Assembly: GCF_052161655.1 (NCBI RefSeq) | Contig: NZ_CP197418.1 | Span: 6,696,001-6,760,000, forward strand | DNA length: 64,000 bases | Origin: Novipirellula sp052161655 | GTDB lineage: Bacteria > Planctomycetota > Planctomycetia > Pirellulales > Pirellulaceae | Reading direction: 5' to 3' | Part shown: piece by piece, positions 43,773 through 52,728 of the stretch | Numbering within the stretch: the stretch's first letter is position 1 | Layout of the letters: every line of letters begins with the position of its first letter | The notes under the pieces: model-generated | The model's input: only the letters and a program-made list of their open reading frames with translations | The model's database searches: none | Told to the model about the DNA's origin: nothing | Made by a program: the position numbers and the translations under genes

Positions 43773-44132
43773 TCAGGCGTCGGTTGCCGAACTGATATTT
43801 GCCGCTTTGGCCTTGTTGTCATCGCCGGGCTGCTTTGATTCCCAACGTGCCAAATCCTCGAATTGCTTTTGCAACTTGCCGGCGATACTCGAAAGGGCAC
43901 CACCTCGATGCATCGCAGTATCACGACAGCGATCTTTCACGCGATTTTCGATCTCGACTTGTAACGACGCTCCCTCTTTTCGCGTAAAGCCACTCATCAG
44001 TAATGATTTGAGCAGCGGTTTGGTCGACGCTTCGTCCATCGCCGATATTGGCTCGATGCCTTCGAGTTGCTCGCAGCAGATCGCCGCTAGTTTATTGAGC
44101 TGTTCGTTGATTTGCGGGTTTGTATCGCTCAT
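43773..44132 (-). CDS. Hypothetical protein upstream of the oxidase operon
   Basis: A 119-residue soluble, helical protein with Cys pair ICCEQLEGIE, then EIENRVKDRCRDTAMHRGGA. No family recognised. It lies 48 bases upstream of ctaC on the same strand and may be co-transcribed with the oxidase genes, or be the tail of the sulfur gene group. Confidence 0.6.
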   Translation of the reverse strand: MSDTNPQINEQLNKLAAICCEQLEGIEPISAMDEASTKPLLKSLLMSGFTRKEGASLQVEIENRVKDRCRDTAMHRGGALSSIAGKLQKQFEDLARWESKQPGDDNKAKAANISSATDA

Positions 44133-44201
44133 GAGTGACCTCTCACAGATGTGATGTTTTAGAATTTTGATTCGTCGCTGAGTTTTTCCTCAACGTGTAG
44201 T

Positions 44202-44795
44202 TCACCGGACCGTCATCGTTTCGATGATCGCCAACACCACACACAGTATGATGGCGCTGCTGACGACCACGACCGTCCGGTTGATTGGCAACCAATCATG
44301 AAGCGTCAACTTTCCACGGTCACCAATTGGATCAATCTTGCGGCCGATCCATCCCGAGCATTCCGCAAAAAGATATGAACCACCCACCATGCCAATCATC
44401 ATTGCGATCGCATCGTAGTTGCCTTGGCCGAGTGCGGCAGCACCGGTTCCCGGACAATAGGCTGACAAACCAAATCCAGCACCAAACAGCAAACCGCCAA
44501 GGATGTTCGATGCGTAGCGTGTCGGTTTGATATGTAGCTCGACTTTTCCGGCGCGGTGAAGCAAATGAATTCCAATCATGCCAACGATCACGGCGGACAG
44601 CATGACTTTTAATACGGTAAAGTCCTGTAGCAGCAACTGACCGATCAGTACGTTGAACTTCGCAACGCCCCCTTTTTGCAGCAAAAAACCAAACAGGATG
44701 CCAAAGACCATTCCAAGGGCAAGCGTCTGAGCGCCCGCCGCATCCGTTTCTTTTCCAAGCTTCGATTCCGAAGGTTGTTGAACCGTGGTTGCCAT
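44202..44795 (-). CDS. YeeE/YedE-type sulfur transport membrane protein, second
   Basis: A 197-residue membrane protein with about five helices. It carries the family Cys motif FGLSAYCPGTGAAALGQG. YeeE/YedE proteins carry thiosulfate or related sulfur species. The start is the third of three ATGs near 44810; GGAG is 6 nt before it. With the gene upstream it forms a split pair, as in many two-gene YeeE systems. Confidence 0.88.
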   Translation of the reverse strand: MATTVQQPSESKLGKETDAAGAQTLALGMVFGILFGFLLQKGGVAKFNVLIGQLLLQDFTVLKVMLSAVIVGMIGIHLLHRAGKVELHIKPTRYASNILGGLLFGAGFGLSAYCPGTGAAALGQGNYDAIAMMIGMVGGSYLFAECSGWIGRKIDPIGDRGKLTLHDWLPINRTVVVVSSAIILCVVLAIIETMTVR

Positions 44796-44840
44796 CATTT
44801 TCTCCATCAATAGGATCGCTGGATTGTTTCTTTGTTGCCA

Positions 44841-45398
44841 CTAGACCGCATAGACCAACATGGCGGTGATGATCCCACCGATGAAAAAGCAGATGGCGGA
44901 AACCCAAGAACCGACTGCCAACTGTAGTGTGCCGCTGATTCCATGTCCGCTTGTGCATCCACCCGCCATGCGTGCTCCAAACGCCATCATCATGCCGCCT
45001 GCAATCGCGACCACGATCCGCAACAATCCGCTGTCGGCGCCAAACCGATCCTGCCACATCGCAGGCAGCAAACGTCCGGTCAATTCATCGCCCGTCCACG
45101 CGGCCACGAAGGCTCCTACCACTACGCCGCACACCAACATCACTTCCCATCCCACCTTGGGAGATTTCTTTTTAAAAAAGGCGAGCGAACGCGTGTGAGC
45201 GGGTGCGACTTTCTCGCCAATCAACCCCGCCACTCGCGCGTACGCGGTGGAGGCTCCGAGTGGCTTGTTGGAAAAATAGAAAGTCAACATCGACAAAACG
45301 CCGATCAATGCACCGACCAGGTAGGGCGACCACGCGGGTCCCGCGTACTGCAACGCGTCAACCTGATCAGCCGCCAACAGACTAATTTCGGCGATCAT
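44841..45398 (-). CDS. YeeE/YedE-type sulfur transport membrane protein, first
   Basis: A 185-residue membrane protein with about five helices and the Cys motif GARMAGGCTSGHGISGTLQ. It overlaps the stop of the persulfide-dioxygenase gene by four bases and lies 45 bases before its partner. The two halves would form the sulfur-species transporter. Confidence 0.9.
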   Translation of the reverse strand: MIAEISLLAADQVDALQYAGPAWSPYLVGALIGVLSMLTFYFSNKPLGASTAYARVAGLIGEKVAPAHTRSLAFFKKKSPKVGWEVMLVCGVVVGAFVAAWTGDELTGRLLPAMWQDRFGADSGLLRIVVAIAGGMMMAFGARMAGGCTSGHGISGTLQLAVGSWVSAICFFIGGIITAMLVYAV

Positions 45399-46810
45399 GA
45401 CTTCGATCCTTTTTCAAGTTCGACCTCGTAACCTGCCGCGGTCCATGCACCGTAGCTGCCGGGGATATTGGCGACTTGCTGAAAGCCTCGCGACTGCATC
45501 AAACTCGATGCAATACTTGCTCGATAGCCGCTCGCACAATAAGTGGCGTATCGCTTTGATTTATCGAGTCCCGTGATACGCTCTCGCATGTCACCGATGA
45601 AGTGGTGTTCGGCACCAGGCAGGTGGCCGGATTCCCATTCGCCGGGAGATCGGACATCAACCAGGCTTAGGTGGGAACCATTACTCTGATCTTGATGCAG
45701 TTCTTCCACACTAATCTGCTCAAGCTTCTGTAGTGGCAACCCCGAGACTTCCCAGGCTTTCATGCCACCGGCCAGATAGCCCGCGAATTCGGAGTGTCCG
45801 GTCCGTACGATCAGACGCTGTACCGATTCCACATCATCGTCGTTGTCAACGACCAGCAACAATCGCTGATCAAGATCAAACATTTGTCCAACCCAGGCCG
45901 ACATTTCCGGCCGGTTGCCAATGTTGATCGCCCCGGGAACATGGCCTCCGCCGAACGCCAACATCGAACGCGTGTCGATAATCGTGACTCCCGGTTCGCG
46001 TGCGACCTTGCGGAACTCACTTGGCGGCAACGCAGGAATCGTAGGCAAACGGTCCATGATATCAGGACCAGCGGCGTTCACCTTCTTTAACATTGGGTAA
46101 TGCCATGGTGCTGGCGGAGCTTCATCGACGACAAACGAGCGAAACGCGTCGAAGCCAGGAAACCGCAGGAATTTGTTGGTACGTCGTTCATAACCGATCG
46201 TACTGAGCATCCGGTCCCCGATATCGGCTCCACACGCTGATCCAGCCCCGTGTCCGGGATAGATCGTGACGTAGTCGTCGAGCTTCAGATAATAGTCGTA
46301 AAGCGTTTTGTACAGATCCTTGGCCAACCCCTCAGTCTCGGCTTCGCCCAGCAAGTCAGGCCGACCGGCCGAACCGACAAACAGCGAGTCTCCGCTGAAA
46401 ACGGCCCAAGGCATTTCGGCATGCTTGGATTCACGAAGTTCGAACGACATGTGCTCCGGGGTGTGCCCCGGTGTGTGCCGCGCGGTCAGCCGGAACGAAC
46501 CGAAATCAAACTCCTGGCCATCCTTGATCGCTTCGCCGTCGAATTTGTAGTCCGCTCTGACTCCGCTGACGCAAATCTTCGCCGTACCGATTCGCTCGGC
46601 CAACGAACGACTACCCGAAACAAAGTCAGCGTGAATATGGGTTTCAAAAATATGCGTGATCGAAACGCCATGCTTACGTGCAAGCGTTTCGTAGACTTCC
46701 ACATCGGTTCGAGGGTCGATTACCGCTGCATGCCCGGTGCTGGTGTCACCCACCAGGTAAGACAACTGAGCAATACCGTCTGTCAGAAGAGGTTCGAGAA
46801 AAAACATCAC
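45395..46810 (-). CDS. MBL-fold persulfide dioxygenase fused to two rhodanese domains
   Basis: A 471-residue protein. An ETHE1-like metallo-beta-lactamase domain has THIHADFVSG, HTPGHTPEHMSF, FSGDSLFVGSAGRPDL and IYPGHGAGSACG. Two rhodanese domains follow; the first lacks the active Cys (LLVVDNDDD), the second has it (YATYCASGYRASI). It would oxidise glutathione- or other persulfide and handle sulfane sulfur. It heads the three-gene sulfur operon; several dimetal/iron ligands are in place. Confidence 0.92.
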   Translation of the reverse strand: MMFFLEPLLTDGIAQLSYLVGDTSTGHAAVIDPRTDVEVYETLARKHGVSITHIFETHIHADFVSGSRSLAERIGTAKICVSGVRADYKFDGEAIKDGQEFDFGSFRLTARHTPGHTPEHMSFELRESKHAEMPWAVFSGDSLFVGSAGRPDLLGEAETEGLAKDLYKTLYDYYLKLDDYVTIYPGHGAGSACGADIGDRMLSTIGYERRTNKFLRFPGFDAFRSFVVDEAPPAPWHYPMLKKVNAAGPDIMDRLPTIPALPPSEFRKVAREPGVTIIDTRSMLAFGGGHVPGAINIGNRPEMSAWVGQMFDLDQRLLLVVDNDDDVESVQRLIVRTGHSEFAGYLAGGMKAWEVSGLPLQKLEQISVEELHQDQSNGSHLSLVDVRSPGEWESGHLPGAEHHFIGDMRERITGLDKSKRYATYCASGYRASIASSLMQSRGFQQVANIPGSYGAWTAAGYEVELEKGSKS

Positions 46811-46887
46811 GACATCCTTTTTGATAAATGGGTTTTAAAACAACAAGTGGACCACTCGTGATCTGGCCCGCAGAGATGGAACACTTT

Positions 46888-47029
46888 AGCGGTGCGGCGT
46901 GAACCGCCCGGTCTAGCACTCATAGCGTCGCATTCTTAGCGTCGTATCCTGTGAGCCGACGGCGCTAGCCGCGGGCCTTTACACGCGTGTGTTTGATGCC
47001 CAGGGCCCGCGGCTATCGCCGTCGGCTCA
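46888..47029. repeat. Palindromic repeats (families C and A)
   Basis: A family C unit (AGCGGTGCGGCGTGAACCG, 46888-46917) is followed by a family A palindrome, GTGAGCCGACGGCGCTAGC to CGCCGTCGGCTCA (46951-47029), like those at 6538-6620 and 63731-63803. Confidence 0.8.
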
Positions 47030-47082
47030 AAATAGCTGCGTGACAGCTTCGTCACGACAGCACTCGCTAGCCAGCTTCGGCC

Positions 47083-47250
47083 TTAGACCGTTGGTCCACG
47101 GCGTCCCATCACTAGGCTGACAATGAACAGCACAAGGAATACGACAAACAACACTTTGGCAATCATCGCAGCCGAACCCGCGATCCCACCAAAACCAAGC
47201 ACTGCCGCAATCAACGCGATCACCAAAAAAGTTATTGCCCAACCTAACAT
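47083..47250 (-). CDS. DUF1328 small membrane protein
   Basis: A 55-residue protein below the usual ORF length cut. It reads MLGWAITFLVIALIAAVLGF, GGIAGSAAMIAKVLF, VFLVLFIVSLVMGRR, ending GPTV. It has two membrane helices and is a good match for the DUF1328/YtjA family of stress-induced inner-membrane peptides. Confidence 0.88.
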   Translation of the reverse strand: MLGWAITFLVIALIAAVLGFGGIAGSAAMIAKVLFVVFLVLFIVSLVMGRRGPTV

Positions 47251-47549
47251 CGGAGTCTCCAATCAAACAGAAAGTGAGTGTGTGTAAACGATCAATCCGT
47301 TGGCGACAATCACCAGCGGGTTACGTTACGAAGGAATGGATATTGCGATTCTCGTACCACATCGAAACAAATCTTAAAAATGCCCCAAATCCATCTACAC
47401 TTCACGAATTGTGATTGAGCACCACGCAACTTGGTCGACGACAAGCCAGCCTCGTGGCACATCTAGCAAGCAAAAACAAAAGCTGGGCTAAGGCATGAGA
47501 GTTGCGTTCCCGCTAATGACGGACAATCAACCACCACGCGAGGCAAATC
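47251..47549. other. Divergent intergenic region
   Basis: About 300 bases between the DUF1328 gene and the MscS gene. No gene or strong hairpin is seen. Confidence 0.4.
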
Positions 47550-48662
47550 ATGACTACTCCCTTATCTCTCCTTCCCTTTGCTCTCGCACTGGCGCAAGAC
47601 GACACAGCAACAAGCGACAAAGCATCTGAAACGGCAAACGAAGTGGCTAACAAAAATGACGTTCCGGGCGAAGTGGACGTCAGCATCGATACAGTCTGGG
47701 GAACGGTCGATGACATGATCGACGGCTTCTTGGACCGACTGCCGTTCCTTTTGGTTGGCGTTGTCGTCTTTGCCATCTTCTACTTTGCTGCAAAGTTGGT
47801 TCGGCGGTTTGTCAGACGCACGACCGAAGACAAAAGCTCAGCGAATCTGGGGCGAGTGATGGGGCGCGTCGCTCAATGGGTGTTAATTTTCGTAGGACTG
47901 ATCCTCGCAGTCACGATCATGGCTCCTTCGATTACGCCGGGAAAATTACTCACCTCGCTTGGCATCGGTGGCGTTGCCCTCGGCTTCGCCTTTAAAGACA
48001 TTTTGCAAAACTTTATGGCCGGTTTGCTGATCCTGCTCAGTGAACCGTTCAAAATTGGGGACCAGATTGCATCGGGTGACCACGAAGGGACCGTCGAAGC
48101 GATCGAGACACGAGCGACGCTAATTAGGACCTACGATGGCAAACGAGTCGTGATTCCCAATAGCCAGATCTATACAAACCCCGTTGTGGTCAACACTGCC
48201 TACGATGCCATCCGAACTCAGTACGACGTCGGCGTCGGCTATGGCGATGATCTCCGCCAAGCAGCCAAAATCATCTTGCAGACGCTCGAATCAGCCGAGG
48301 GTGTCGTTAGCGATCCGGCGCCCGATGTAGTCGCGACTGAACTTGGCGGCAGCAGTGTGGTGCTGAGGGCGCGTTGGTGGACTGCCCCTGAACGTGCCAA
48401 CGTGGTGCGTGTCGGGAACTCAGTCATTTCGGACATCAAAGAAGCCCTTGACGACGGGGGCATCGATATGCCGTATCCTACCAATGTGACATTGCTGCAC
48501 GATCAAACCGAGGATCGCGATGGTGACCGAACGCGTCAACGTGAGGGCTGGCCTGCGGGAAAGAATCCTCCAAAACCGCGTCCCATTGGCAGCCAACGAA
48601 ACAACAAAGACGATCACAGCGACGGTCCGGCGATGAACGCCGATAGCACCAACGCCCAATAA
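47550..48662 (+). CDS. MscS-family mechanosensitive channel
   Basis: A 370-residue small-conductance channel. After a signal-like N-terminus come membrane helices (PFLLVGVVVFAIFYFAAKLV, VLIFVGLILAVTIMAP), the pore helix LGIGGVALGFAFKDILQNFM, and the beta domain (EPFKIGDQIASGDHEGTVE, YDGKRVVIPNSQIYTNPVV). The C-terminal 40 residues are charged and disordered. It would relieve hypo-osmotic shock. A second MscS is at 53659-54933. Confidence 0.93.
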   Translation: MTTPLSLLPFALALAQDDTATSDKASETANEVANKNDVPGEVDVSIDTVWGTVDDMIDGFLDRLPFLLVGVVVFAIFYFAAKLVRRFVRRTTEDKSSANLGRVMGRVAQWVLIFVGLILAVTIMAPSITPGKLLTSLGIGGVALGFAFKDILQNFMAGLLILLSEPFKIGDQIASGDHEGTVEAIETRATLIRTYDGKRVVIPNSQIYTNPVVVNTAYDAIRTQYDVGVGYGDDLRQAAKIILQTLESAEGVVSDPAPDVVATELGGSSVVLRARWWTAPERANVVRVGNSVISDIKEALDDGGIDMPYPTNVTLLHDQTEDRDGDRTRQREGWPAGKNPPKPRPIGSQRNNKDDHSDGPAMNADSTNAQ

Positions 48663-48674
48663 AAGGATTTTTAC

Positions 48675-49361
48675 ATGCCCGAATCTTCGTCTTGGTTAGC
48701 CCATCAATGGGTGGTCGCTGGGATCGTTTCATCCACGGCACGGTTTATCCCGATTCCGTTCGTCGATGACATCGTCCGTGATCAATGTCGACGCTTCGTG
48801 GTGTCGCGTACCTTGTCATCGCACGATCGCAGCGATTTGCTCGGCGACTTGAAACCCTATTACTCCAACAGCGGTGGTTGTCTGACGGGATGTTTGGGGT
48901 TACTGGCCAAGGCACCGCTAAAAATCTTGTTGTTTCCGCTTCGCAAAATCGTTGCGATGGCCACTTCGATTCGTGGTGTCCCACTTGAAATCATGAGAAC
49001 GGTACTGCTTGGTCGAACCCTGGACCGATATCTGCAGCTAGAAAGTGCGACGTTGAATTCCGAACAGGCCAATCGGATGCGATTGGCGTTTGACGAGACG
49101 TTTGCCCATATGGATTTTCGGGTGCTGCGAGCAGCGCTGGCCGACGCCCTTTCGAGCGTCAGCGGATGGAAGTCGGCTGCGATTGCAGTTGCCACCCGCA
49201 TCGCAGGACAGAGGGAGGCTGCGGAGGAAGATCTTCAATCCGAGCCCAAAGTCGATAGCGGAGCGGAACGCGTTCAAGAGGTTCTGGAACGTCCAGAAAC
49301 CCTCGAGCTGTTCGCCGAGTTTGATCGCCGTTTCGACAGTGCTCTTAAGCAACTCGGCTGA
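48675..49361 (+). CDS. Hypothetical protein
   Basis: A 228-residue protein, with AAAAGGA 8 nt before ATG 48675. Recognisable stretches are TARFIPIPFVDDIVRDQCRR, GCLTGCLGLLAKAPLKILLF and LDRYLQLESATLNSEQANRM. It has hydrophobic parts but no certain membrane helix. The gene begins 12 bases after the MscS stop, so the two likely share a transcript. No family recognised. Confidence 0.7.
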   Translation: MPESSSWLAHQWVVAGIVSSTARFIPIPFVDDIVRDQCRRFVVSRTLSSHDRSDLLGDLKPYYSNSGGCLTGCLGLLAKAPLKILLFPLRKIVAMATSIRGVPLEIMRTVLLGRTLDRYLQLESATLNSEQANRMRLAFDETFAHMDFRVLRAALADALSSVSGWKSAAIAVATRIAGQREAAEEDLQSEPKVDSGAERVQEVLERPETLELFAEFDRRFDSALKQLG

Positions 49362-49412
49362 TTTAGCATGACGTGCCGCCTCGGCAGCAATCGATCATTG
49401 CACGCTATTTTA

Positions 49413-49566
49413 TTAGCGGTGCGGCGCAAGCCGCCCGGTTGGTTTAATCGAAAAGTCAATTCCAGTGGTGAGCCGTGGGCCGTAAGGCACCGGGTAATAC
49501 GTGGCACCCGGCCGCTTACGCGTCACGGCTCACTAAACCGACAGCCCGCAAGCCGCGCGGTTGCAG
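49413..49566. repeat. Family C repeat split by a family B repeat
   Basis: Two family C-type arms, GCGGTGCGGCGCAAGCCGCC (from 49415) and CCCGCAAGCCGCGCGGTTG (to about 49563), enclose a complete family B unit at 49468-49549, in inverse orientation to the copy at 6656-6737. The arrangement looks like one element inserted in another. Confidence 0.72.
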
Positions 49567-49666
49567 CACGTAAGAATCAAATTTCTCGGTGATCGCCACC
49601 AGTGACTCTCTGGCCCTTCCCAACAGCATGAACGATTCCAGGCGGCAAATTACGGCAATTCCGTTT

Positions 49667-49740
49667 CGTCGCTACAATCGCCAGAGCGAGGTTTGTTGGC
49701 GTCGAATGCATCTCTCCACCTTCTGGCGAAGGTAGCTACT
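49667..49740. repeat. Family D palindromic repeat
   Basis: CGTCGCTACAATCGCCAGAG and TTCTGGCGAAGGTAGCTAC form the arms. Further copies are at 55818-55889, 55985-56065 and 59376-59431. Confidence 0.78.
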
Positions 49741-49860
49741 CAAAAATGCTTTCCGGCGCCGGGCTCCTGCCTGGGAACAAGCGAGTGTTGCATGCGTTCA
49801 CCGCGAAAAGTGTTCACAAATCACCCGTTTAGTGCATGAACAGATCGCAGTCCCGCTGAT

Positions 49861-50925
49861 TTAATCGCTGGATGGCGGTGCCGCAATCCCTTGTTTTTCG
49901 CGTCGCATTTCCCAGCGTTGGCGTGCGAGCTCTTGCATGTCGACGGTCGAATCGTGTTCGTCTACGATTTCGAGCCCCAACAACGTTTCGATAATGTCTT
50001 CGAGCGTCACCAATCCCTCGACGCCACCAAACTTATCCATCACCATTGCGATGTGGGCTCGTGAATCGAGCAATTGGTCAAAGGCGACGGTAATGCTTTC
50101 GTCTTCGGCGATTCGCAAGATGGGACGCGAAAACTCGGAGAGCGGCTTGTCGCTGTCGCCTGAAATCACGGACGCTAACAAATCGCTACGCAACACGAAC
50201 CCCGTGACGATGTCGCGCCGTTCACGGTAAATCGGAATTCGCGAAACCGGCAACGTTTTTAACTCCTCTGTCATCTCGGACAAACGCCGCGATTCTTCGA
50301 ACGAGATCACCACCGTACTGGGCGTCATCACGTCTTCGACCGTGATCGACTCGAGCTTTAATAAGTTGCGTAAGATGCGAGATTCGTGTTGTTTCAACAG
50401 ACCCTCGCGGGTCCCCAATTCGGCAACCGCCGCAATCTCGGCTCGCGTCACAAGTTGCTGTTTCTTATTGCCTGAGAGCCATCGTGTTAAAAATTCCGAC
50501 ATCCAGACCAATGGCAACATCAAGATGATCAAGCCTTGAACCAGAAGTGCCACACTGCCGGCGAGCCGACGCCAATGCAATGCCCCCACCGTCTTGGGAA
50601 TGATCTCGCTGAGCACCAGGATCATCAGGGTCAACAGCGCACTGATCACCCCGAGGTATTGATCGCCGTAGATTTTGGCGGCTTGTGCCCCGACGCCCGC
50701 CGCCCCGACAGTGTGTGCGATCGTATTGAGACTGAGAATCGCAGCCAGCGGACGATCAATATTTTCTTTGAGCTGGATGATTCGCTTGGACGATTTCGTT
50801 TCGTCTTGCCGTCGCTCGGCAATGAAGCTGGGCGTGATCGAAAGCAGAACCGCTTCGGCGATCGAACACAAGAACGAGAATCCGATCGCGATACACAAGT
50901 ACGTGATGAGTAGGAAATAGTCCAT
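49861..50925 (-). CDS. CNNM/CorC-type membrane protein with CBS pair (hemolysin-like)
   Basis: A 354-residue protein with a DUF21/CNNM membrane domain (FLCSIAEAVLLSITPSF, ILSLNTIAHTVGAAGVG, ILVLSEIIPKTVGALHWRRL) and two CBS motifs (VMTPSTVVISFEESRRL, VAFDQLLDSRAHIAMVMDKF, GGVEGLVTLEDIIETLLG). Members transport or sense Mg2+/Co2+. It lacks the CorC C-terminal domain. It lies 8 bases after the Hpt gene on the same strand. Confidence 0.92.
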   Translation of the reverse strand: MDYFLLITYLCIAIGFSFLCSIAEAVLLSITPSFIAERRQDETKSSKRIIQLKENIDRPLAAILSLNTIAHTVGAAGVGAQAAKIYGDQYLGVISALLTLMILVLSEIIPKTVGALHWRRLAGSVALLVQGLIILMLPLVWMSEFLTRWLSGNKKQQLVTRAEIAAVAELGTREGLLKQHESRILRNLLKLESITVEDVMTPSTVVISFEESRRLSEMTEELKTLPVSRIPIYRERRDIVTGFVLRSDLLASVISGDSDKPLSEFSRPILRIAEDESITVAFDQLLDSRAHIAMVMDKFGGVEGLVTLEDIIETLLGLEIVDEHDSTVDMQELARQRWEMRREKQGIAAPPSSD

Positions 50926-50933
50926 GAGGTCGA

Positions 50934-51293
50934 TCAGTACTTTTCGTTGAGCTGTTGTACTTGCCCAACAAAATGCTTCAGTGACGGCTTAAGGTCATGA
51001 AACATCATCGTTGCGGATTCCGTGTGACCCAGGCGAGCTTCGTCAATAAAGGGTTGTAGCTGCGATACCGGCGGTCCGGTTTGAAAGGTGCTCAGCAGCC
51101 CTTTAAGTGCATGAGCTGTCTGAGCCACCTCGCTAAGTTGGTCCGATCGCAATTGATCCTCGAGTTCCGCCAGCATGCCTGGAGCATCCTCGGCAACAAT
51201 TTCCGCAAGCTCGATGAACATCTCTTCATCTCCCCCGACTCGTTGCAGGGCATCGGAAAATTGAGTTCGCTCGGCTTCGCTTAGGGTTGACAT
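50934..51293 (-). CDS. Histidine phosphotransfer (Hpt) protein
   Basis: A 119-residue four-helix Hpt domain. The phospho-acceptor is H61 in TAHALKGLLSTF. No other domain. It would relay phosphate between hybrid kinases and a response regulator; the kinases at 17-29 kb lack Hpt domains of their own. It is upstream of the CNNM gene, with only 8 bases between. Confidence 0.92.
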   Translation of the reverse strand: MSTLSEAERTQFSDALQRVGGDEEMFIELAEIVAEDAPGMLAELEDQLRSDQLSEVAQTAHALKGLLSTFQTGPPVSQLQPFIDEARLGHTESATMMFHDLKPSLKHFVGQVQQLNEKY

Positions 51294-51331
51294 AATTCAT
51301 TCACGCCTTGACTTGAGGATCAGATCCAGAT

Positions 51332-51574
51332 TTACGGTCGCAACTTCCAGCCGACGATAACGCCAAGCCCAAACGCCCAACAAGCGGCAACATCGGGATT
51401 CTCCTTGGCGTACGCCTTGACCAAGCTGAAGACGTCTTGAGCGGGCTCTTTGACGTAATGAGTCGCGGCTCCTTGCGCAGCTTCACCGGCGCCAGCCGCG
51501 ATCCGGCTGGCCGTCTCTTTTGCCTGTTCTGATCGTGTGGATGACTTGCTATTTTCAGTAGGAATATTTGACAT
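51332..51574 (-). CDS. DUF883/YqjD-like membrane-tethered protein
   Basis: An 80-residue protein with a helical N-terminus (EQAKETASRIAAGAGEAAQG) and a C-terminal membrane helix (DVAACWAFGLGVIVGWKLRP). This is the ElaB/YqjD layout, in which such proteins tether ribosomes or act in stress. It is the last gene of an operon of small envelope-stress proteins. Confidence 0.75.
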   Translation of the reverse strand: MSNIPTENSKSSTRSEQAKETASRIAAGAGEAAQGAATHYVKEPAQDVFSLVKAYAKENPDVAACWAFGLGVIVGWKLRP

Positions 51575-51579
51575 GGATT

Positions 51580-52104
51580 TTACCTTGGGTAAACCGGGGG
51601 ACGATCGCCGACGTCATGCGTGGAACCGCTCCAAGCTGACTGCCGACGCAAATCGGGATCTTCGTCTGAGAACGAATCACGACGAATCTGGTTTCGAGGC
51701 GATGTTTTGGGCGACACTAATGTGGCTTTCAACCAACGCAAATTTTCGGCAAACTCAGATTTACTTTCACTCATCGCTGCAGCAGCAGCGTTGACCGCTT
51801 TGAGTGCAATCCAGCCGAGCACCGCGACGATCGCGAAGAACACGGCTCCTACAATCAACAACGAAGTGCCAGCCGTGAGTTCAGTAAGCTCCGATAGCAA
51901 AAATCCGCTGCCGATCATCAGCACGGTCAGGGCGGACCCCGCCAATGCAACCGCGATGGCACCACATGCGACTGCTTGGGCAAGCTTCCGCTTGGCCGCT
52001 TGGCTGTCCACCGACAACAGCTCCATCTGCAACTCAAACAGATCGAGGATATCTTCGGTCACTCGCTGGAAACTGGATTGGTGATCGCGTGATGATTCAT
52101 TCAT
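51580..52104 (-). CDS. Holin-X-like (DUF1469) membrane protein
   Basis: A 174-residue protein with two membrane helices (AVACGAIAVALAGSALTVLM, TSLLIVGAVFFAIVAVLGWI) and an N-terminal amphipathic helix (VTEDILDLFELQMELLSVDS), the pattern of the holin-X/DUF1469 family. It is not prophage-linked. The start is ATG 52104 (MNESSRD), four codons after an ATG at 52116 that overlaps the gene upstream. Confidence 0.8.
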   Translation of the reverse strand: MNESSRDHQSSFQRVTEDILDLFELQMELLSVDSQAAKRKLAQAVACGAIAVALAGSALTVLMIGSGFLLSELTELTAGTSLLIVGAVFFAIVAVLGWIALKAVNAAAAAMSESKSEFAENLRWLKATLVSPKTSPRNQIRRDSFSDEDPDLRRQSAWSGSTHDVGDRPPVYPR

Positions 52105-52109
52105 TAGAT

Positions 52110-52310
52110 TTACCAATTCTTTCGTTTAACGAGCCAACCCAAAACAACTCCGACTGCCACCGCGGTGGCGACAGCGACGACGGGTTGGGATTCGATGGCG
52201 TTTTGAAGACGTCGAGGAATTCGATTTTCCTCTTCCTCGATCGCTAACATGTGTTCACGCTGCAGCCCATTGGGCTCGCTGCGACGACGTTGTTCAAGCG
52301 GGGCAATCAT
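52110..52310 (-). CDS. Small DUF883-like membrane protein
   Basis: A 66-residue protein with a charged helical N-terminus and a C-terminal membrane helix ending in VLGWLVKRKNW, like DUF883/YqjD proteins. Its start overlaps the stop of the gene at 52307-52726 by four bases, so it is translated with it. Confidence 0.72.
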   Translation of the reverse strand: MIAPLEQRRRSEPNGLQREHMLAIEEEENRIPRRLQNAIESQPVVAVATAVAVGVVLGWLVKRKNW

Positions 52311-52726
52311 GATACGTGGTGACTCCTGTCTTTAAGGATCGAGTCCATTGGGTACTTTGCAGAAAACGCATGCGTGAAGTGATTCGCGGCCGCCGTAGTC
52401 GCTTGTTTAATCAACATCGTGGCGACTGCACCGGCGATGCCACCTAACATGCCTCGTTTCGCGGGCTCACTTGGTTGCATAGCCCCATCATGGTGAACCA
52501 CCACGGTGTCTCGCTGCTTTTGCTTGGCAGGGACCAACCAATAGCCAACGACCATCGCGGCAGCCAAGATCGGCAACGGGCGACGAGCCATGTGGTATCG
52601 CCAATCGGACAATTGCTTGACTCGCTGCCGCGCGTCATCGACATCGTACGGAAGCTCGGTGCGAATCGCGCGCATCCGCGTGCGAATTGCCTCGGATTGC
52701 TTTTTTGTTGCAAGCGTAGTGGCCAT
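52307..52726 (-). CDS. Small stress-operon membrane protein
   Basis: A 139-residue protein. The N-terminal charged helices (RTRMRAIRTELPYDVDDARQ) resemble the DUF3618/YqjK type, then a membrane helix (PLPILAAAMVVGYWLV) and a second hydrophobic stretch (GMLGGIAGAVATMLIKQA). It lies between the CsbD gene (two-base gap) and the DUF883-like gene (4-base overlap). Confidence 0.72.
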   Translation of the reverse strand: MATTLATKKQSEAIRTRMRAIRTELPYDVDDARQRVKQLSDWRYHMARRPLPILAAAMVVGYWLVPAKQKQRDTVVVHHDGAMQPSEPAKRGMLGGIAGAVATMLIKQATTAAANHFTHAFSAKYPMDSILKDRSHHVS

Positions 52727-52728
52727 GA

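Noticed and set aside
47027..47266. 79-codon minus-strand frame
   Set aside because: It overlaps a much better 55-codon frame (47083-47250) that matches DUF1328.
51580..52104. Possible prophage because of a holin-like protein
   Set aside because: Holin-X/DUF1469 proteins are common in bacterial stress operons; no other phage gene is nearby.
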